NCBI GenBank assembly: GCA_947359465.1
Contig: OX375876.1
Location: 63,184,998-63,248,997, forward strand
Reading direction: 5' to 3'
DNA length: 64,000 nt
Origin: Metellina segmentata
Taxonomy: Eukaryota; Arthropoda; Arachnida; Araneae; Tetragnathidae
Shown here: positions 46,841-58,307 of the stretch, in pieces
Layout: each line of letters starts with the position of its first letter
Numbering within the stretch: the first letter of the stretch is position 1
Position numbers and translations under genes: made by a program
Notes under the pieces: model-generated
What the model saw: only the letters and a program-made list of their open reading frames with translations
Told to the model about the DNA's origin: nothing
Database searches by the model: none

Positions 46841-47615
46841 ACCTTAAGTGGGGGTTCAAAAAAAAAGAGGAGATAAAGATAACGACCTTCTAACAGGGGA
46901 TACCTTGCCATCAGATTATAACATGCAACCGTATCCCACCCACTTTAAGCGGGCGTATACATCCATGGGATGGAATTTGAATTTTTCACCTCAATTCTAG
47001 TGGGAGTAGGGAAATTACAGGCGTTTTCACGCGTTTAGGAAATAATAGTGGAGGGTCCTCCCGCAAAATTACATGTCTCCGTAGCAATTTGAAGACTATT
47101 ATAACACCATTTCTTCAGGACGCAATTTGACACCCATCTTTAAACACCAGGTATCCGTCCAACTAGTGCACTTTCCACGGGGTTCAATATCTCTGCTTTG
47201 GCCCGCCATTTTGGGCGTAGATGGTCTCGTTTAGTATTCATGGTTGTTACACGCTTTTTATGTGACGCCAAGGGACTTATTTTTAGAGTGAAGTGTCTTT
47301 CATTTACCCCCGATCGTCTGGTGATGGCGAACGCATCACTCAAGGAAATGCGTTGAAGTATGTGCATCAAATATTCATGCTTCGCATAGTTCATCGCTAA
47401 TAACTGGCGATATTCACGTTTGAAGTTTTTTTAGAAGCGTTATGAAGAATCGGTTAAGTTGTTTAGTTTTTAACCATCAGTTCATACGTTTTAGACATTT
47501 GTTTAAAAGATATATATTTGTGAATTTTCTGAGGAAACCCTCGAAAAGACAATCCAATTCGATATTTTCGATATTTTTATGTTCAATAAAGTAAAGTTTG
47601 AAAAAATATTATTTT
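46841..47615. other. unassigned DNA
   Basis: No gene or element recognised. The minus-strand 84-codon frame at 47140-47394 is Arg/Lys-rich without a known domain. Confidence 0.35.
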
Positions 47616-47880
47616 TTAACATTCCAAAAATTATTTCGACGATTATATCTCGCCCAAGATCTGACAAACTTTGCTAATTACAAGGTAACGCGTTATAAAG
47701 ATACTGACATTTTTTTTTATGATAGCGAGATCAAAATTGATCAATTTTCTTCTGAGTATGAGATACCTTGTTCATGAAGATGAGGCCAGTTTTCTTCTAA
47801 TGACGAGATATATTGTTCAGCAAGATCTGGTCAGTTTTGATGATGATGAGATACCTCATCAAGGCCACCAGGATGGTTAA
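47616..47880. mobile_element. piggyBac-like MITE, 265 bp copy
   Basis: TTAA at 47616-47619 and 47877-47880 bracket ATTCCAAAAATTATTTCGAC on the left and CTCATCAAGGCCACCAGGAT on the right. The inside has repeated GACGAGATATATTG/GATGAGATACCTCATC words. It is longer than the 234 bp copies because of an extra interior repeat. Confidence 0.65.
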
Positions 47881-49330
47881 TTTATGAGAGGGATTCTCAG
47901 TGAAACCGAAATCAAAGGGAGATTTCATTCCTGTAATCCCATTCTTCTCACATGATACATTAACACACCTTAAAGTATAGTCTATCACCGTTTTTGCTAC
48001 GTTTGTCGTCTAATCTGATTGGTATTGACCAACTTAGTCTCCTATTCAATTCGAAATTCATTCTTTGCATTTGTATTTAAGGTGTTGAAATCGTATTCCG
48101 GAATATACATAGGAAACACGCTCCGCCATAAAAACACCACCACCGCCTACATTTAGCTAAACACAAAACCTACATACTGAAATCAACCCTTGATACCCTT
48201 TTCTTACATAGTTTACAAGCTCATAATAATTTTAACTACATTTGGATAAATAGGTGGATATCCTTTCGCATTTTCAGCTTCAATAGTAACTGTCCATTTA
48301 TTTTACATTATAAATATAAATAATTATTCAATATAAATGTAAAAAACTTTTCACTGAAAACATGTTTTTCTACAACTATTTATTCAACTATATATAAATG
48401 TGAACAAAGGAAGATTTTCAATAGTGCTTATTTAATTTCAACGTTTAGTCCTGACACTCCGAATATTTATTCACTGCCGATGATTTATTGTAAAGGATTT
48501 CATTCAACACTTCCTGACAGAATTCCCAAAACCTTTAGAGAGTACTTCACAGCTTTTCGAAGTACAACTAAAAGGAATCCACACAAAGGCTCTTTCTCAA
48601 GCAACTTCCTTTTAACTTGCTACGTTTCCACACAAACCTATTCCGAAACAAAATCCCAAAGCCTAATCTATTTCACAATGATACAACGAAAATCGTAATC
48701 AACCGAAGAACACTGCCAAACAAATTCTATTCATCCCGGGAATCCTGTTTAAGGGAGAAAAACAAATCGAAAGGTTATTGGCGTTTCGAACAGCTGCGGA
48801 ACAGGACTGGAAGAAAAGAAGGAAAGATAGAAAGATCGGATCAAAAACAAAAACGAAAAGTTCCAGTTATTTTCCAATCGTAACATGTCAGCTAATTACT
48901 CCTTTCGCCTGTCGTCTTATTCCCTTGTTTCTTGTCCTTTCGTCCTCTTTTGTTGCTTTCGTCCTATTTTTTGTTGCTTGTTTACCTTCTCTTTTTAGTG
49001 CTGTCTTACGGCACGATTAAAGTAAAGAGAGGGGCTTCCTCTTACGATAATTGCGGATGATGTCTTCCTTCCTATGGGTGTATGGGTAGATAAAAAGTAC
49101 AGAAAAATCACCGGCATAAGTGAAACAGGAGAAGCGGGTGTACCAGGATTGCGAGGACACTTCTTCGGAAACTTTCTTATAAAGTTTGGGTTTCTGTGGC
49201 CATGCTTTACTTTATTAAATAATGTTGTCGGCAATTTTTTTACGGTCTCTTTTTTTATATCTCCGGCTACGTTTTGTACGAGTCCACTAGAAAAAATAAT
49301 TCTAGAAGAAACTAGCGGTTATGATATTTC
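47881..49330. other. unassigned DNA
   Basis: Overlapping frames of 70-90 codons at 48480-49340 lie on both strands with no recognisable domain. Their basic, low-complexity composition suggests chance. Confidence 0.35.
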
Positions 49331-50200
49331 AATTCTTTGAAGTTAGTTTGTGTAAAAGCTGTGTGAAGCTGAAATCATATTTTGATCCGTTAATGTTTTT
49401 AATGTAAAAATTGCTTAAGAAACTGACATCATGATAAATCAAATCTCTACTGCTTTTTTATGCAGAAAATAATTGAGGAAGAAACTGGCATCATGATAGG
49501 TTATTAATATTTCTTATTCCGATTCTTCGGTGTTTGTTTACGTAAAAAAATGTATTGAGAAGAAATTAACATATTATTTCGTTAATTTAATGTTTCTAAA
49601 GAACATGGTTGAATAAACTGATATCTATTAAGTTTTAAATCAATTTAAAGTTGGTGCAGGGCTGTGTTTTGGAAGGATTATTTTTAATGCAAGCAACAAA
49701 TTACACGGAAAACGGGAGAATTTACTTTCTGTTACCAAATGCTCTCCCATAATGCATATCGAGGTTACCTTCAAACGTAGTTTAACTATTTGGCGTTTAA
49801 TCTTATATGCTTGAAGAAACAGACATCTATGAATTTATTTTTGTTTGTATTTGACTGGGTATGAGAGGAATTTTTAAAATAAACAAGCAAAGTAAATAGT
49901 GAACGAAGTTTTTACTTCTGCCTCTTCAAATGCTATGGCAGGATACTTATCAGGATTACTTCAAAATGTAGTTTATCACCATTTTAGACGTTTGGCAATT
50001 AATAGAATTGGTTTTGACCTATCAACTATGACATATCTATTCCAAATGCATATTTTTTTAATATTTTTGGCGACGTACGAACATCGTATTTTAAAAACTA
50101 GCAAAGTTACGACACGTCTGGGATACATACAAGAAGTAAGTTCCATCTCAAACACTACCACCCCATATATTTAGCTTGATAGAAAATGTCTCATAAAATT
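49331..50200. repeat. degenerate short tandem repeats
   Basis: AAACTGACATCATGATAAAT (49420) and AAACTGGCATCATGATAGGT (49483) mark repeats of tens of bp to about 100 bp, weaker after 49540. CCAAATGCTCTCCCATAATG (49736) and TCAAATGCTATGGCAGGATA (49926) start a second repeated segment about 190 bp apart, with a relative at 35670. All are strongly diverged. Confidence 0.5.
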
Positions 50201-52441
50201 ATTGATGTAGAATATGAGATAGATCATATTTCATATAGGTTTAGTATTTATTTTATAGAACTTTAAAATATAAATATCACTACATATCCGTGTTGTTTGA
50301 AGATAAAGCTTAACATAATTTGAATTCTTTTAAGTTATGAATAATTTGGAGAGGCAGATCCCAAGTTTTTTCTCATTTATTTAGCGTTATTGTTTGTTAC
50401 TTATTTCTTGTTACTTTTAAACAAAAATACTTAATAAGCTGTAATATAGAATATTTCATTTACCCATGGGAAAATATACTACTGTTCGTCATGTTAAATA
50501 CGATTTGTGTTTTAACTGGTCACTTAAGTCTTAACTTCATTGAATAACGTTTCCATGAAAGCAATGTGTCTTCATAAAATATATGTATAAGTAGAATCTC
50601 TCTCTCTCTCTGTCTGGGATATGATACCAAATACCATATTAAGCAAGCAACGGGTGAGATAATGTTCTTAAAGTCGTTTATGAAACACCAAAATGTCTAA
50701 ATATTCGATTCATGCGCAAGTTATTATTTTGTGTTTTCTCAAAGATTTTTATGATACTCAAAACAATATTATGCATCAACCATTTAAAATTTAATCAACA
50801 GTAATTACACACTAACAGCTAAGAAGTAGCGTAAAAAATTAATAATTTTTGCTACCAATATGACTTTAAAAAATCTTCAGGAATCACAATCGGAAGTAAT
50901 ACACATGACAGTTGGGTTATTCGTATGCTCTACGATATAATTGATACTTGCTTGAATGTTTCCTAGCTTATCCTTACAGAATGTACTATCAAAGCATCAA
51001 AGGTATATGTACCGGAACAAAGGTGATATTAGGACCTAGATATAATACGAATTATATTACAATTTGACCTATAGTTTGTGTTACTCTATGGAAAAGTCAT
51101 ACGATGTAATCACGAGAAGTATGAATTACAAAAGAAAAGCAAACTGTAATAAATAGCTGTCTTTCAAATGGCTATAGTACAAACGGTTGCATTAGGAGCA
51201 TCTAAAAAAAAACTGCATCAAAGAATTTTGTAAATAAGGACGCTTGAAAGATAGTTATAGATAAACCGATTTTCATATCCTGTTGTATAATTATAAAATG
51301 ACATAAAATAATCTCACATTTTGATTTGATGAAAAATATACGTTTCAATTTAAACATATTAACTTATAAATTATTAATGCCTCAAGAGTACTTTCAAAAT
51401 TTGTAGACTTCAATCAACTTCTTATACCCAGAAATAGCTTATTTTAGAGGAATTGTTAACTATACAATGTAAAAGTAGAAATGCCGTGCACATTTTTCAG
51501 AAAAATTTAATTTTAATACCCCTATATATTTGTAAATAAAGTCAATCTTTGATTGGAAATATCACGGATTTATTCTTCTTACTGAAAGATATTTCTTTTT
51601 CGTGGAGACTTTCAATCCATTCCGTCATTTTTCACCCGCGAAATTAAGTTTTTCACTTTGTTTACTGTCCAACGAGAAAACTGTAGACTTTCACTAAAAG
51701 TGAAATTTTCCAACGGATTAGTTTTAGTTTTCACCCAGCAGCGATAGTTTTTTCCCTCTCATTGTTTATCAGCACTATTTATTTGTATTTGTTGCTATAT
51801 TTTCATTGTCTATTTGATCCCAATTCCACAAAAATGTTGCTTCAAGCTTTTCTTCTCGCAGCTTTTTTTTATTTCCGTTGGCTTGAAGAAAAAGAAGGCT
51901 GGGGAAAGGAAAGAAAAGATGGGAACTGTAAGACCCTCAGATGCTTCTGTGTCTGAAATCCAAGAGGGAATTTTGTGGGAGCAATATAATGAATTCTACA
52001 AGAACTACCTCCTTTGGTCCATTCATCTGTTTCCCCCAAAGCTGTATCTCTAAAGAAAAGAAGGCGGAAAAGAGGGTGAAAATCTCTTCATTTGTTTCAT
52101 GGGTCTCCAAAATCGATGGGTATTGGAAGGGCGTGGAGAAACTTTTATTAAATCTGGTTCGAAAAGGATCTGGGAAAATTCTAAGCCTATGTGGAATTCG
52201 GGGAATGTATCTTGGGAATAGAAAAACTCTGCTTTTTAATTTGATATGTAATGCAAAATTATTTCTGAAAGACCAGCAATGAAGAAGTTTTAAATGTATG
52301 GTTAAGCATACTCTGAACTTTATTACGATTTAACAAGACACGTGGAAAACAATTCCGCATTGTCTACTAAAAAGCATTTCATGGTGGAGATATGTTGTAC
52401 TGCTATCGTATTATCTCATTTTAAGTTCATTTCTGTAATGT
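50201..52441. other. unassigned AT-rich DNA
   Basis: No gene or repeat family recognised over 2.2 kb apart from a short (CT)n at about 50597-50610. The frames at 51762-52282 are Lys-rich with no domain. Confidence 0.4.
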
Positions 52442-52566
52442 TAAGGGCCCCGGTAACCTGGTTGCAAGAGTAACGGTTTAGTAATAGGAGGGTTGCGAGT
52501 TCGAATCCAATGAAAGACCGTCGTGTACAGAGAGGGCTGTTACACGTTAAATCTGTTGTGGTCTCA
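52442..52566 (+). mobile_element. SINE family 1, 5' part, split by a LINE
   Basis: The head is well preserved: CCCGGTAACCTGGTTGCAAG and GGGTTGCGAGTTCGAATCC (box B). Then follow AGACCGTCGTGTACA and GTTAAATCTGTTGTGGTCTC. The LINE at 52567 interrupts the sequence; the rest lies at 53820-54020. Confidence 0.8.
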
Positions 52567-53819
52567 TATCTGTGGTCTGTTATCAGAGAATCAGTATGAG
52601 TTTAAGAAGGGCAGATCCTGCTCTACAAACCTTTTGAAGTTCTACGAAAAAATTACTGAGGAGCTGGATAATAAGAGCAGTGTAGATATCATGTACATAG
52701 ATTTTCAAAAGGCTTTTGATAAAGTACCTCATGAGGCATTACTGTTTAAATTGGAAAGGCTGGGGATTCAGGGAAAAACATTAATAAGGATAAAAAATTG
52801 GTTATTGGGTAGAAAGCAGAGAGTGCAGGTAAAAGGAAATTATTCACAGTGGACAGAAGTTATAAGTGGGGTGCCTCAGGGATCAGTTTTGGGACCAATT
52901 TTATTTATAATTTTCATAGATGATATAGGTCAGGGGATCAAGAATAGAATCAGTATATTTGCAGATGACTTAAAAATATGGGGGACAGTGGATACCAAGT
53001 TACAGATAGAAAATTTACAAGGAGATTTTGATAAGATATCCGAATAGGCTGTAAAATGGGGTATGTCATTTAATGTAGGGAAATGTCAAGTTCTGCATAT
53101 GAGTTACAGGAACAGTGGAGCCGAGTACTGTCTGCAGGGAGTAAAGGTAAAGGAGGGAGAAACGGTCAAGGATCTTGGGGTGATAATTCACAGGGATTTT
53201 AAAATGGGTCACCAATGTTCAGCTGCGGGTAAAAAGGCTAATAGGTTATTGGGGTATATTAAAAAGACTGTAACTTCAAGGGATAAGAATATAATCTTGC
53301 CATTATATAAGGGTTTAGTAAGACCACATCTAGAATATGCTGTACAATTCTGGGCTCCATATATGAGAAAGGACATAGAATCAATTGAAAGGGTTCAGCA
53401 CAGAGCTACAAAAATAATAAAAGGGCTAGCAAATTTCGACTATAATGAACGTTTAAGTAAGCTAAACATGTATACACTGGAAAGAAGAAGAAGGAGTGGG
53501 GATTTGATTCAGCTTTTCAAGTTTGTAAAACAAGGGGACACAGCGGGCTTAAATTTCAATAGGGATAACAGAACAAGGGGCCATGCGTATAAATTGAATA
53601 AGACACATTTTAATCGGGATTTAAGGAAAAACTAGTACTTTAATAGGGTAATAGACAGTTGGAACGCGTTGCCAGAAAATATAGTTAATTCAAAGGGAGT
53701 GTACGAATTTAAGACACAATTGGATAGTCAGTGGGAATTGGAGAATTCATAAACAAAGGACCAGCCTTGTTGGGCTTGAGCTTGTAGCTGGTCGTCAATA
53801 TTTGTATTTGTATTTGTAT
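52567..53819 (+). mobile_element. 5'-truncated CR1-like non-LTR retrotransposon (LINE)
   Basis: It contains the 3' part of ORF2 and a short 3' UTR ending in an (ATTTGT)3-type tail at about 53797-53818, typical of the CR1/Jockey group, which ends in short tandem repeats and not poly-A. It is inserted in a SINE, whose sequence resumes with TGTCCTCGCGTTGG. Endonuclease and the 5' half of the reverse transcriptase are absent, the usual result of incomplete target-primed reverse transcription. Confidence 0.88.
52568..53752 (+). pseudogene. LINE reverse transcriptase (ORF2, C-terminal two-thirds)
   Basis: One plus-strand frame runs from CGLLSENQYEFKKGRSCSTN to the TAA at 53750-53752, broken only by TAG at 53045-53047 and 53633-53635. 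The enzyme copies LINE RNA at a nicked target. Motif A is MYIDFQKAFDKVPHEAL, motif B is SGVPQGSVLGPILF, and the catalytic motif C is FADDLKIWG, with both Asp kept. The thumb and C-terminal marks follow: FNVGKCQVLHM, VKDLGVII, LYKGLVRPHLEYAVQFW, IERVQHRATKII, LERRRRSGDLIQLFK and NRVIDSWNALPENIV. No frameshifts and only two stops (the first plausibly TGG to TAG) make it the least decayed coding sequence here. The clade is CR1/L2-like within the Jockey superfamily. Confidence 0.92.
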
Positions 53820-54020
53820 ATGTCCTCGCGTTGGCTCGGTGAGGATGTTTGGAGAAAGTGGTGCAGGCTCAGGTCTTATCTCGTCATCTGACCGTGGTTA
53901 AAAATTACTTGGTGTTGCCCTAGGATCATTCCCATCGGGAGTTGATCCCAGACCGTCGCCAATAGCCGTCTGTTGCTCCAATGCGACGCTAATTAAAGTG
54001 CCTACCTAAGTACCTTCTGT
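53820..54020 (+). mobile_element. SINE family 1, 3' part (continuation of 52442)
   Basis: TGTCCTCGCGTTGGCTCGGT, CTCGTCATCTGACCGTGGTT and CAGACCGTCGCCAATAGCC, then TGCGACGCTAATTAAAGTGC and a CTACCTAAGTACC tail. With 52442-52566 this is the best-preserved family 1 copy. Confidence 0.85.
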
Positions 54021-54244
54021 AATGGTGGTTGTTTACCATTAAAGAACAGTATATACTATAACAAAAGTTTCGCCAAATTTGGTCTATGGGGTTAGCGGTT
54101 GTTAAAATTCTACATTATAGGTGTTTAATATTTCACAACTATAAGTAACGACGTGATACCCATCTCACTGCTGAAGAGTGCTCGAACTGCTTTTCTAGGG
54201 AGGAATCGTACATTTTAATACACATATTAATAACAGTTCAACCC

Positions 54245-54478
54245 TTAACCCTATTAGTGGTTTCGACGAGATATTTCATCCACGAGGTCTGACTAATTTT
54301 GCCAATATCGAGATACCTCGTTGTCAAGATGTTGCCAATTTTTTGCATGATAACGAGATCAAGATTAGGTCTACTGGTGAGGTATTTTCCCATCATCTGG
54401 TCACTTTTGTTCGTACCTAATGAATTACGAAAAGCTGATGATGAAATATCCCGTGGAGTTAACCACCTGGAGGTTTAA
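54245..54478. mobile_element. piggyBac-like MITE, 234 bp copy
   Basis: TTAACCCTATTAGTGGTTTC at the left and CCACCTGGAGGTTTAA at the right, with TTAA at both limits. The interior has ATCGAGATACCTCG and ATAACGAGATCAAGAT. It has the same length as the copy at 16643-16876. Confidence 0.75.
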
Positions 54479-55364
54479 TTATCTGAGAGTATTGAGATTT
54501 TCTAGTATACTATTGTACTATCTCTCTCTCTCTCTGATTAAATCCCACAACAAACTTAATAACTAAATAACTGAATCTATTTGTAGGAAGAATACTAGGA
54601 AAGATTATATTAGTCAAAACTGGTTGAAATTCATGCAGTGATGAGGGTTGAAGAGCGGATATATGCATGTGAACCCATTGGAGGGTTAAATCCAAATTTA
54701 TATACTGCTTCCTTGACTAGAAAAACAGTTCAGTTTAAATAATTTTCAGGTCGAATGGAGAGTTTTGGGTTGAAATACCGGGTAAACTACGATAATATCA
54801 ACTCGGTGTCCTAGATGATATCTTTTCTGGAGCCGATAACATCTGAATATTTACAAGCAAAAATAAAATGTATAAAATGTCCCAAAAATTCAAATCTGAA
54901 CGACCCTGATTGAAGAAATTACAGTAGAAAGGGTCAAATGGACTATAATTTCCTGAATTCCATTTAGTTTTTTCTACTGTCACTGACTGTATTGAAATTG
55001 TAATGAGCTAAAACTATATGTCTTACACAGAGAATAAATTTGAATCATTTTAAACATGTAATTTCCACTTAATCATTTTTCGGAAATCTTAATAATTTAT
55101 ATCAAATCAAAACCACTCCTAGTTTTCTGTGTTATAATTATTTTTTAAATAAGTGTATTTTTCTATGATCTTATATTTAGATTTTATGTATAGCTTATTT
55201 TCGATCACGCTGATTCATTTTAAGTAGTAAAGAGACACGTAATGATGCATATATGCATTTGAATATTTGGAAGGGAAACTATAGCTTCATATTCAATAGA
55301 GAAAAACTTTTTAATACATGTGTGAGATGCATCTTCAAACGTGGTGATTGTGCATTTGGATTCA
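54479..55364. other. unassigned AT-rich DNA
   Basis: Nothing recognised except a (CT)n tract at about 54521-54535. Confidence 0.4.
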
Positions 55365-55500
55365 TAGCTGGTTTTATTGTTAGGGGTAATGATGGTCGCC
55401 CATTAGGTGCTCCTTCACAAGTGGCTATCACTTCTGGCCTTGTAGTGGCACAATGATTACAAATCAACAATGCCCGTCATTGGATTTTAAAAAAAAGTTT
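55365..55500 (+). mobile_element. SINE family 2, 5'-truncated copy
   Basis: TATTGTTAGGGGTAATGATG, GGTGCTCCTTCACAAGTGGC and CACTTCTGGCCTTGTAGTGG match the body of the copy at 13059-13326. The tRNA-like head is missing. It ends in an A-rich tail at about 55486. Confidence 0.78.
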
Positions 55501-56807
55501 TTTTGCAGAAGAATTATAAGATTCACTAAAATCATCATTTCTACAAGAATAAAACTTATAAATCGTTTCCTCTTTGAGATTTATTTCAGCTAAAATATTA
55601 AAATCGAGTTTCACTTAAATTTAGGTCTTTATAGTAATATTTACTTAGTTTAATTCTTTTATTTACGTATATTGAAAAATATATTTCCGATATTCTTTGT
55701 TTTTTTCATAACTAAGTAAATAACTGACTTGAAGTATCACATTATATCAGCTAATCAGAATTACCCATCAACTAACTATGCAACTAGAAATAGTAGGGAT
55801 GTCGTAGTTCAGTTCAAAATTTTATTCTATGGGATCTTCAAGATGGTATATTAACTCGCTTGAGACTTAATCTTGGTGCTACACAGCTGTAACTTGATGC
55901 GGAGTTTTCAAAACATGGATACAATTATATTTGAAAATGAAAGGGGAAACTGAGCAGTCAAGGACTACCTTCAACCCATTAAAAACTCATTTTCTAGAAA
56001 TTTACGACAATTTTTAAAATTTAATTTTTTTTGCCTGTATGTTATTAATTATTGTTCTTTAAAACGGAACTTTGTCGCAACTACTAAGGAATTTTTAAGA
56101 ATTAAAAATTCAAAGACTGATATATTTTTTTCTTTCACTTTTATACAATTTTTCTTAAAAAGTGCGATTGATATTTGAGTTTAATGTATCACACAGATTC
56201 GTTAACAACATATCACATTATTTTGTAATTATATAACTTTGAGAGAAATTTTTATTAATCCAATCCTTTTACCTGTATATTCAGCAACTATGCATGAAAG
56301 GAATTCGTTTCTGTAAAAAGGAAAGCATTACTGGGGTTTGTAAAAAGTTCAAATATTTGAAAACTCGTTGAATTTCTAAAAACTGTGCAGTAGTTTGTGG
56401 ATTTTCAATTTTTTGTGGTTATTATCAAAAAATTTCATATATCTATTCCTTTCATCTTTGTCACTGCTATTTGCCATTAATCACCCTTTTAAAGAAATTC
56501 TGTTTCAAATAGAAGTGCTTTTTATAGGGGATTTTTCAAAAAAGTAAATTGATAAATGTTTTTCATATGAAACATCTATAAACCTGCTTGATTATATGTT
56601 TTACAAAATCTTTTTTTGCTAGAACAAGGTTTTTACACACGTAATTTTTTTTTTAAAGTGAAAGTAACAACTGCTGATTAGTACGTATACGACCTATAAA
56701 ACTTTAACGTCACTTGTAATTTGAAAATAGTTTTACTCTCGTACGTTAATGATAAAAATTCGTTAAATAAATAGGAGTCCCTCGAAAGTAAATATTTTCA
56801 GATATTT

Positions 56808-56811
<4 letters not shown>
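55501..56811. other. unassigned AT-rich DNA
   Basis: Nothing recognised in 1.3 kb. Confidence 0.4.

Positions 56812-56881
<70 letters not shown>
56812..56881. repeat. (TA)n microsatellite, left flank of the inverted-repeat structure
   Basis: About 35 uninterrupted TA units. A similar tract lies outside the right arm at 58237-58305. Confidence 0.98.
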
Positions 56882-56882
<1 letters not shown>

Positions 56883-57000
56883 CATAACACACACAAAATA
56901 ACAAAAAATAACCAAACAGCCGGGGTGCATTAACCAGAAACCGAAACTCGAAATTACCCATGCAAGCGCGCTGAAGCTGCAGACATAGCATGGTAAGCAA
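56882..57000. other. single-copy spacer between (TA)n and the left arm
   Basis: It contains ACACACAAAATAAC and a GC-richer piece (AAACAGCCGGGGTGC, CATGCAAGCGCGCTGAAG). It has no counterpart next to the right arm, where (AT)n begins almost directly. Confidence 0.6.
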
Positions 57001-57337
57001 TATAATTTCAAGAACACAAGAATTTCTAAAAAAAATGTAACAAAAGTCTTAAAAAATAATAAAAAATGAAGAAATGTTGGTGGATCAGGGAGGAGCCTGA
57101 CCCAAACAACATAAAATGGTGTTTTCTACATATGAGCAGCATTAGGCTGAAAAAATTGCTCATACACTCCCCCAAACACCACCAAAAATCAAGTAAAACA
57201 AAAACAAAACAAAATACCAAAACAGAGCAGGAACAGAACGAAATGAAACCCGAAGCCGCAGCCGGGATATCAACAACAACAAGCCTAAAAATTACCACCA
57301 AATGCCATCAATTACACAATCTAACTTATGTGCTAAC
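57001..57337 (+). repeat. left arm of a near-perfect large inverted repeat
   Basis: The 337 bp from TATAATTTCAAGAACACAAG to AACTTATGTGCTAAC return inverted at 57886-58232. By eye the only differences are an 11 bp insertion in the right arm (after GGATCAGG) and a one-base change in an A run. The arm contains an open frame (57066-57377) whose first ~90 residues are mirrored on the minus strand at 57861-58160. That product is Lys/Thr/Gln/Pro-rich and has no recognisable domain. Confidence 0.95.
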
Positions 57338-57490
57338 ATCATACCTCCAATGCAACAAGTCCAAAATAAATAAATAAAATAAAAAAATAATATGAAAATC
57401 CCCAGCCCCTATTCAAAAATATATTCATAAATATTAAAAAATAAAATTGAAAAGCAATTCCCATGGCTCTGAGGAAATTACGAAAAATAA

Positions 57491-57820
57491 TTATTCATGG
57501 GTTGTGTAGGTGTTGATATTAATAAATCTTTCAAAAATATTATTAAAGAATGAATACGGGTATTTGTTATTGAGAAGTGTGTTTTTTAGATATTTACATT
57601 GTAATAAAAAGTTAGAATCAGAATTACAAATTTTTTTGAAACGTACCAATTGACCAGCTATCGTGTTGTAGTATATTCTCTTAGAGATATCGGAGTCCCA
57701 AAATATTAATTTAATGACTGTAAATTTAAAATCGCTGCGTTTATCATATACATTAATGTCAACTTTGCCGGATGAAACAGAAATTTTTATGTCTAGAAAA
57801 TCAGTATTATTGTTATCCAG
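57491..57820 (-). pseudogene. reverse-transcriptase C-terminal fragment (Penelope-like or related)
   Basis: A 109-codon frame open to TAA (57491-57493) starts at the edge of the inner inverted repeat with no Met. It begins LDNNNTDFLDIKI, the FLD-x-x-I/K block that follows the catalytic core in Penelope-like and some other reverse transcriptases, and continues VDINVYDKRSDFKF, FWDSDISKRIYYNTIAGQLV and LNNKYPYSFF. The spacing recalls the FLD...YDKR-DF...SQLIR..C pattern of uncharacterised invertebrate and fish reverse transcriptases. The catalytic YADD region is missing, and no GIY-YIG endonuclease follows before the stop. It lies between inverted arms, as expected of a 5'-truncated retroelement. 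Family assignment is uncertain, and the short length limits confidence. Confidence 0.5.
57702..57752 (+). repeat. inner inverted repeat, left arm (51 bp)
   Basis: AATATTAATTTAATGACTGT through ATCGCTGCGTTTATCATATA to 57752 is repeated exactly inverted at 57823-57873. This is a piece of the reverse-transcriptase fragment copied in antisense just outside its own 5' edge. Confidence 0.95.
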
Positions 57821-57822
57821 AT

Positions 57823-57873
57823 TGTATATGATAAACGCAGCGATTTTAAATTTACAGTCATTAAATTAATATT
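57823..57873 (-). repeat. inner inverted repeat, right arm (51 bp)
   Basis: Exact inverted copy of 57702-57752, separated from it by 70 bp. It joins the outer right arm through a short duplicated GCACATAAGTTAGTTA. Confidence 0.95.
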
Positions 57874-57885
57874 GCACATAAGTTA

Positions 57886-58228
57886 GTTAGCACATAAGTT
57901 AGATTGTGTAATTGATGGCATTTGGTGGTAATTTTTAGGCTTGTTGTTGTTGATATCCCGGCTGCGGCTTCGGGTTTCATTTCGTTCTGTTCCTGCTCTG
58001 TTTTGGTATTTTGTTTTGTTTTTGTTTTACTTGATTTTTGGTGGTGTTTGGGGGAGTGTATGAGCAATTTTTTCAGCCTAATGCTGCTCATATGTAGAAA
58101 ACACCATTTTATGTTGTTTGGGTCAGGCTCCTCCCTGATGACGTCCTGATCCACCAACATTTCTTCATTTTTTATTATTTTTTAAGACTTTTGTTACATT
58201 TTTTTAGAAATTCTTGTGTTCTTGAAAT

Positions 58229-58232
<4 letters not shown>
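57886..58232 (-). repeat. right arm of the large inverted repeat
   Basis: The inverted counterpart of 57001-57337, with an 11 bp insertion near 58137-58149. The (AT)n tract follows at 58237. Confidence 0.95.

Positions 58233-58236
<4 letters not shown>

Positions 58237-58305
<69 letters not shown>
58237..58305. repeat. (AT)n microsatellite, right flank of the inverted-repeat structure
   Basis: About 34 AT units, ending in ACAAAATAAAATACACAAAA. The left flank has similar ACACACAAAATAAC sequence after its TA tract. Confidence 0.98.

Positions 58306-58307
<2 letters not shown>

Noticed and set aside
48480..49340. cluster of short frames as a gene
   Set aside because: Overlapping frames on both strands have low-complexity composition, no domain, and no plausible splice structure that I could support.
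56806..57017. Ile/Tyr repeat protein
   Set aside because: It is a pure translation of the (TA)n tract.
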